Assembly (NCBI GenBank): GCA_964637655.1
Contig: CAZWUZ010000262.1
Coordinates: forward strand, 1-5,305
Length of the DNA stretch: 5,305 nucleotides
Direction: 5' to 3'
From: CAZWUZ01 sp964637655 [NCBI: uncultured bacterium]
Lineage (GTDB): Bacteria > DAOPZR01
In this document: piece after piece, positions 4,922 to 5,305 of the stretch
Position numbering within the stretch: position 1 is the stretch's first letter
Layout: the number at the start of each line of letters is the position of its first letter
Made by a program: the position numbers and the translations under genes
Notes under the pieces: model-generated
Told to the model about the DNA's origin: nothing
The model's input: the letters and a program-made list of their open reading frames with translations, nothing else
Databases searched by the model: none

Positions 4922-5305
4922 CTACCGCGTCCACTGCTCCGCGAGTTCAAACCCGTTCAGGCCTGTCTCCATGAGGTTGCCCTGCGCATCATACACGATG
5001 ATCGCCGGGATGGAGGACAGGTTGTACTGACGCGCCAGGGGCGACTGCCAGTCAATCCCCTGCACTCCCTTGCGGTTGATATCAACCTTGCGCACGACCA
5101 CGTCGGGGCGGCTGACGGCCATTTTTTCCAGCAGCGGTGACAGGCGGCGGCACGGGGGGCAATACTCGGAATACATCTCGAACACCGTGATCTGCCCGGG
5201 GACCGAATGCGCGGAGAGGTCGAGCGGGAGGCCCGGGTCGTGAAAGAGCTTGTTGAAAACTCGATCGACGCCGTTGCGGCCCGAATCGAGATAACCGTCG
5301 AGCAT
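4922..5305 (-). CDS. Thioredoxin-fold protein with CPPC motif, 5' end uncertain at window edge
   Basis: The 127 visible residues form a thioredoxin-like domain. It has a redox-active Cys49-Pro-Pro-Cys52 (EMYSEYCPPCRRLSPLLEKM), a following KVDIN strand (73-77), the cis-proline Pro100 in SSIPAIIVYDAQG, and a final helix ending in QWTR. It would catalyse dithiol/disulfide exchange or carry a related redox function; its partner is unknown. The classical WCGPC context is replaced by EYCPPC, as in many thioredoxin-family proteins outside the TrxA group. An ATG falls exactly on the last three bases of the window, and no ribosome site can be checked. The true start, possibly with a signal peptide, may lie further right. 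Residues 1-35 are not typical thioredoxin sequence and could be part of a longer N-terminal region. The fold call is firm, but localisation is open. Confidence 0.9.
   Translation of the reverse strand: MLDGYLDSGRNGVDRVFNKLFHDPGLPLDLSAHSVPGQITVFEMYSEYCPPCRRLSPLLEKMAVSRPDVVVRKVDINRKGVQGIDWQSPLARQYNLSSIPAIIVYDAQGNLMETGLNGFELAEQWTR

Overview
The window is a compact bacterial chromosomal segment. The genes are GC-rich, start on ATG, mostly have good Shine-Dalgarno sites, and lie next to sigma70-type promoters. A lipobox signal peptide and the mix of families suggest a Gram-negative bacterium, either Pseudomonadota or a Desulfuromonadota/Geobacter-like lineage. That placement is inferred from overall protein resemblance and is not secure. 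No mobile element, CRISPR array, rRNA or convincing tRNA was seen.

Left part (1-1650): a minus-strand pair encodes a 3-methyladenine DNA glycosylase I (tag) and, immediately downstream, an ankyrin-repeat lipoprotein that runs off the left edge. The lipoprotein's Shine-Dalgarno overlaps the tag stop codon, so the two are probably co-transcribed and translationally coupled. Divergent from tag is a histidine phosphatase of the alpha-ribazole phosphatase/phosphoglycerate mutase type. The 46-bp gap between these start codons holds two mirror-image extended -10 promoters, each ending exactly 6 bp before an ATG with no Shine-Dalgarno, so both genes are predicted to give leaderless mRNAs.

Middle part (1651-3625): three plus-strand genes each stand behind their own gap. 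They are an unrecognised 199-residue protein with an acidic segment, a PaaI-type hotdog acyl-CoA thioesterase with a recognisable promoter, and a MerR-type DNA-binding protein. The MerR-type protein has a coiled coil instead of an effector domain and follows a TTGACA-17-TAACAT promoter.

Right part (3626-5305): a 566-bp AT-rich region without convincing genes separates the MerR-type gene from a NYN/LabA-DUF88 (PIN-like) putative ribonuclease gene. It holds a degenerate array of TTGAGTT motifs, three of them exactly 34 bp apart, then a strong promoter and a leader of about 145 nt with hairpins. The NYN gene converges on a minus-strand thioredoxin-fold gene (CPPC motif) at the right edge, and a strong bidirectional terminator lies between them.

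The genes look like mostly independent housekeeping or accessory units, not one pathway. I see no clear new multi-gene system. The features most worth a second look are the mirrored leaderless divergent promoter and the repeat-bearing AT-rich region between the MerR-type and NYN genes.
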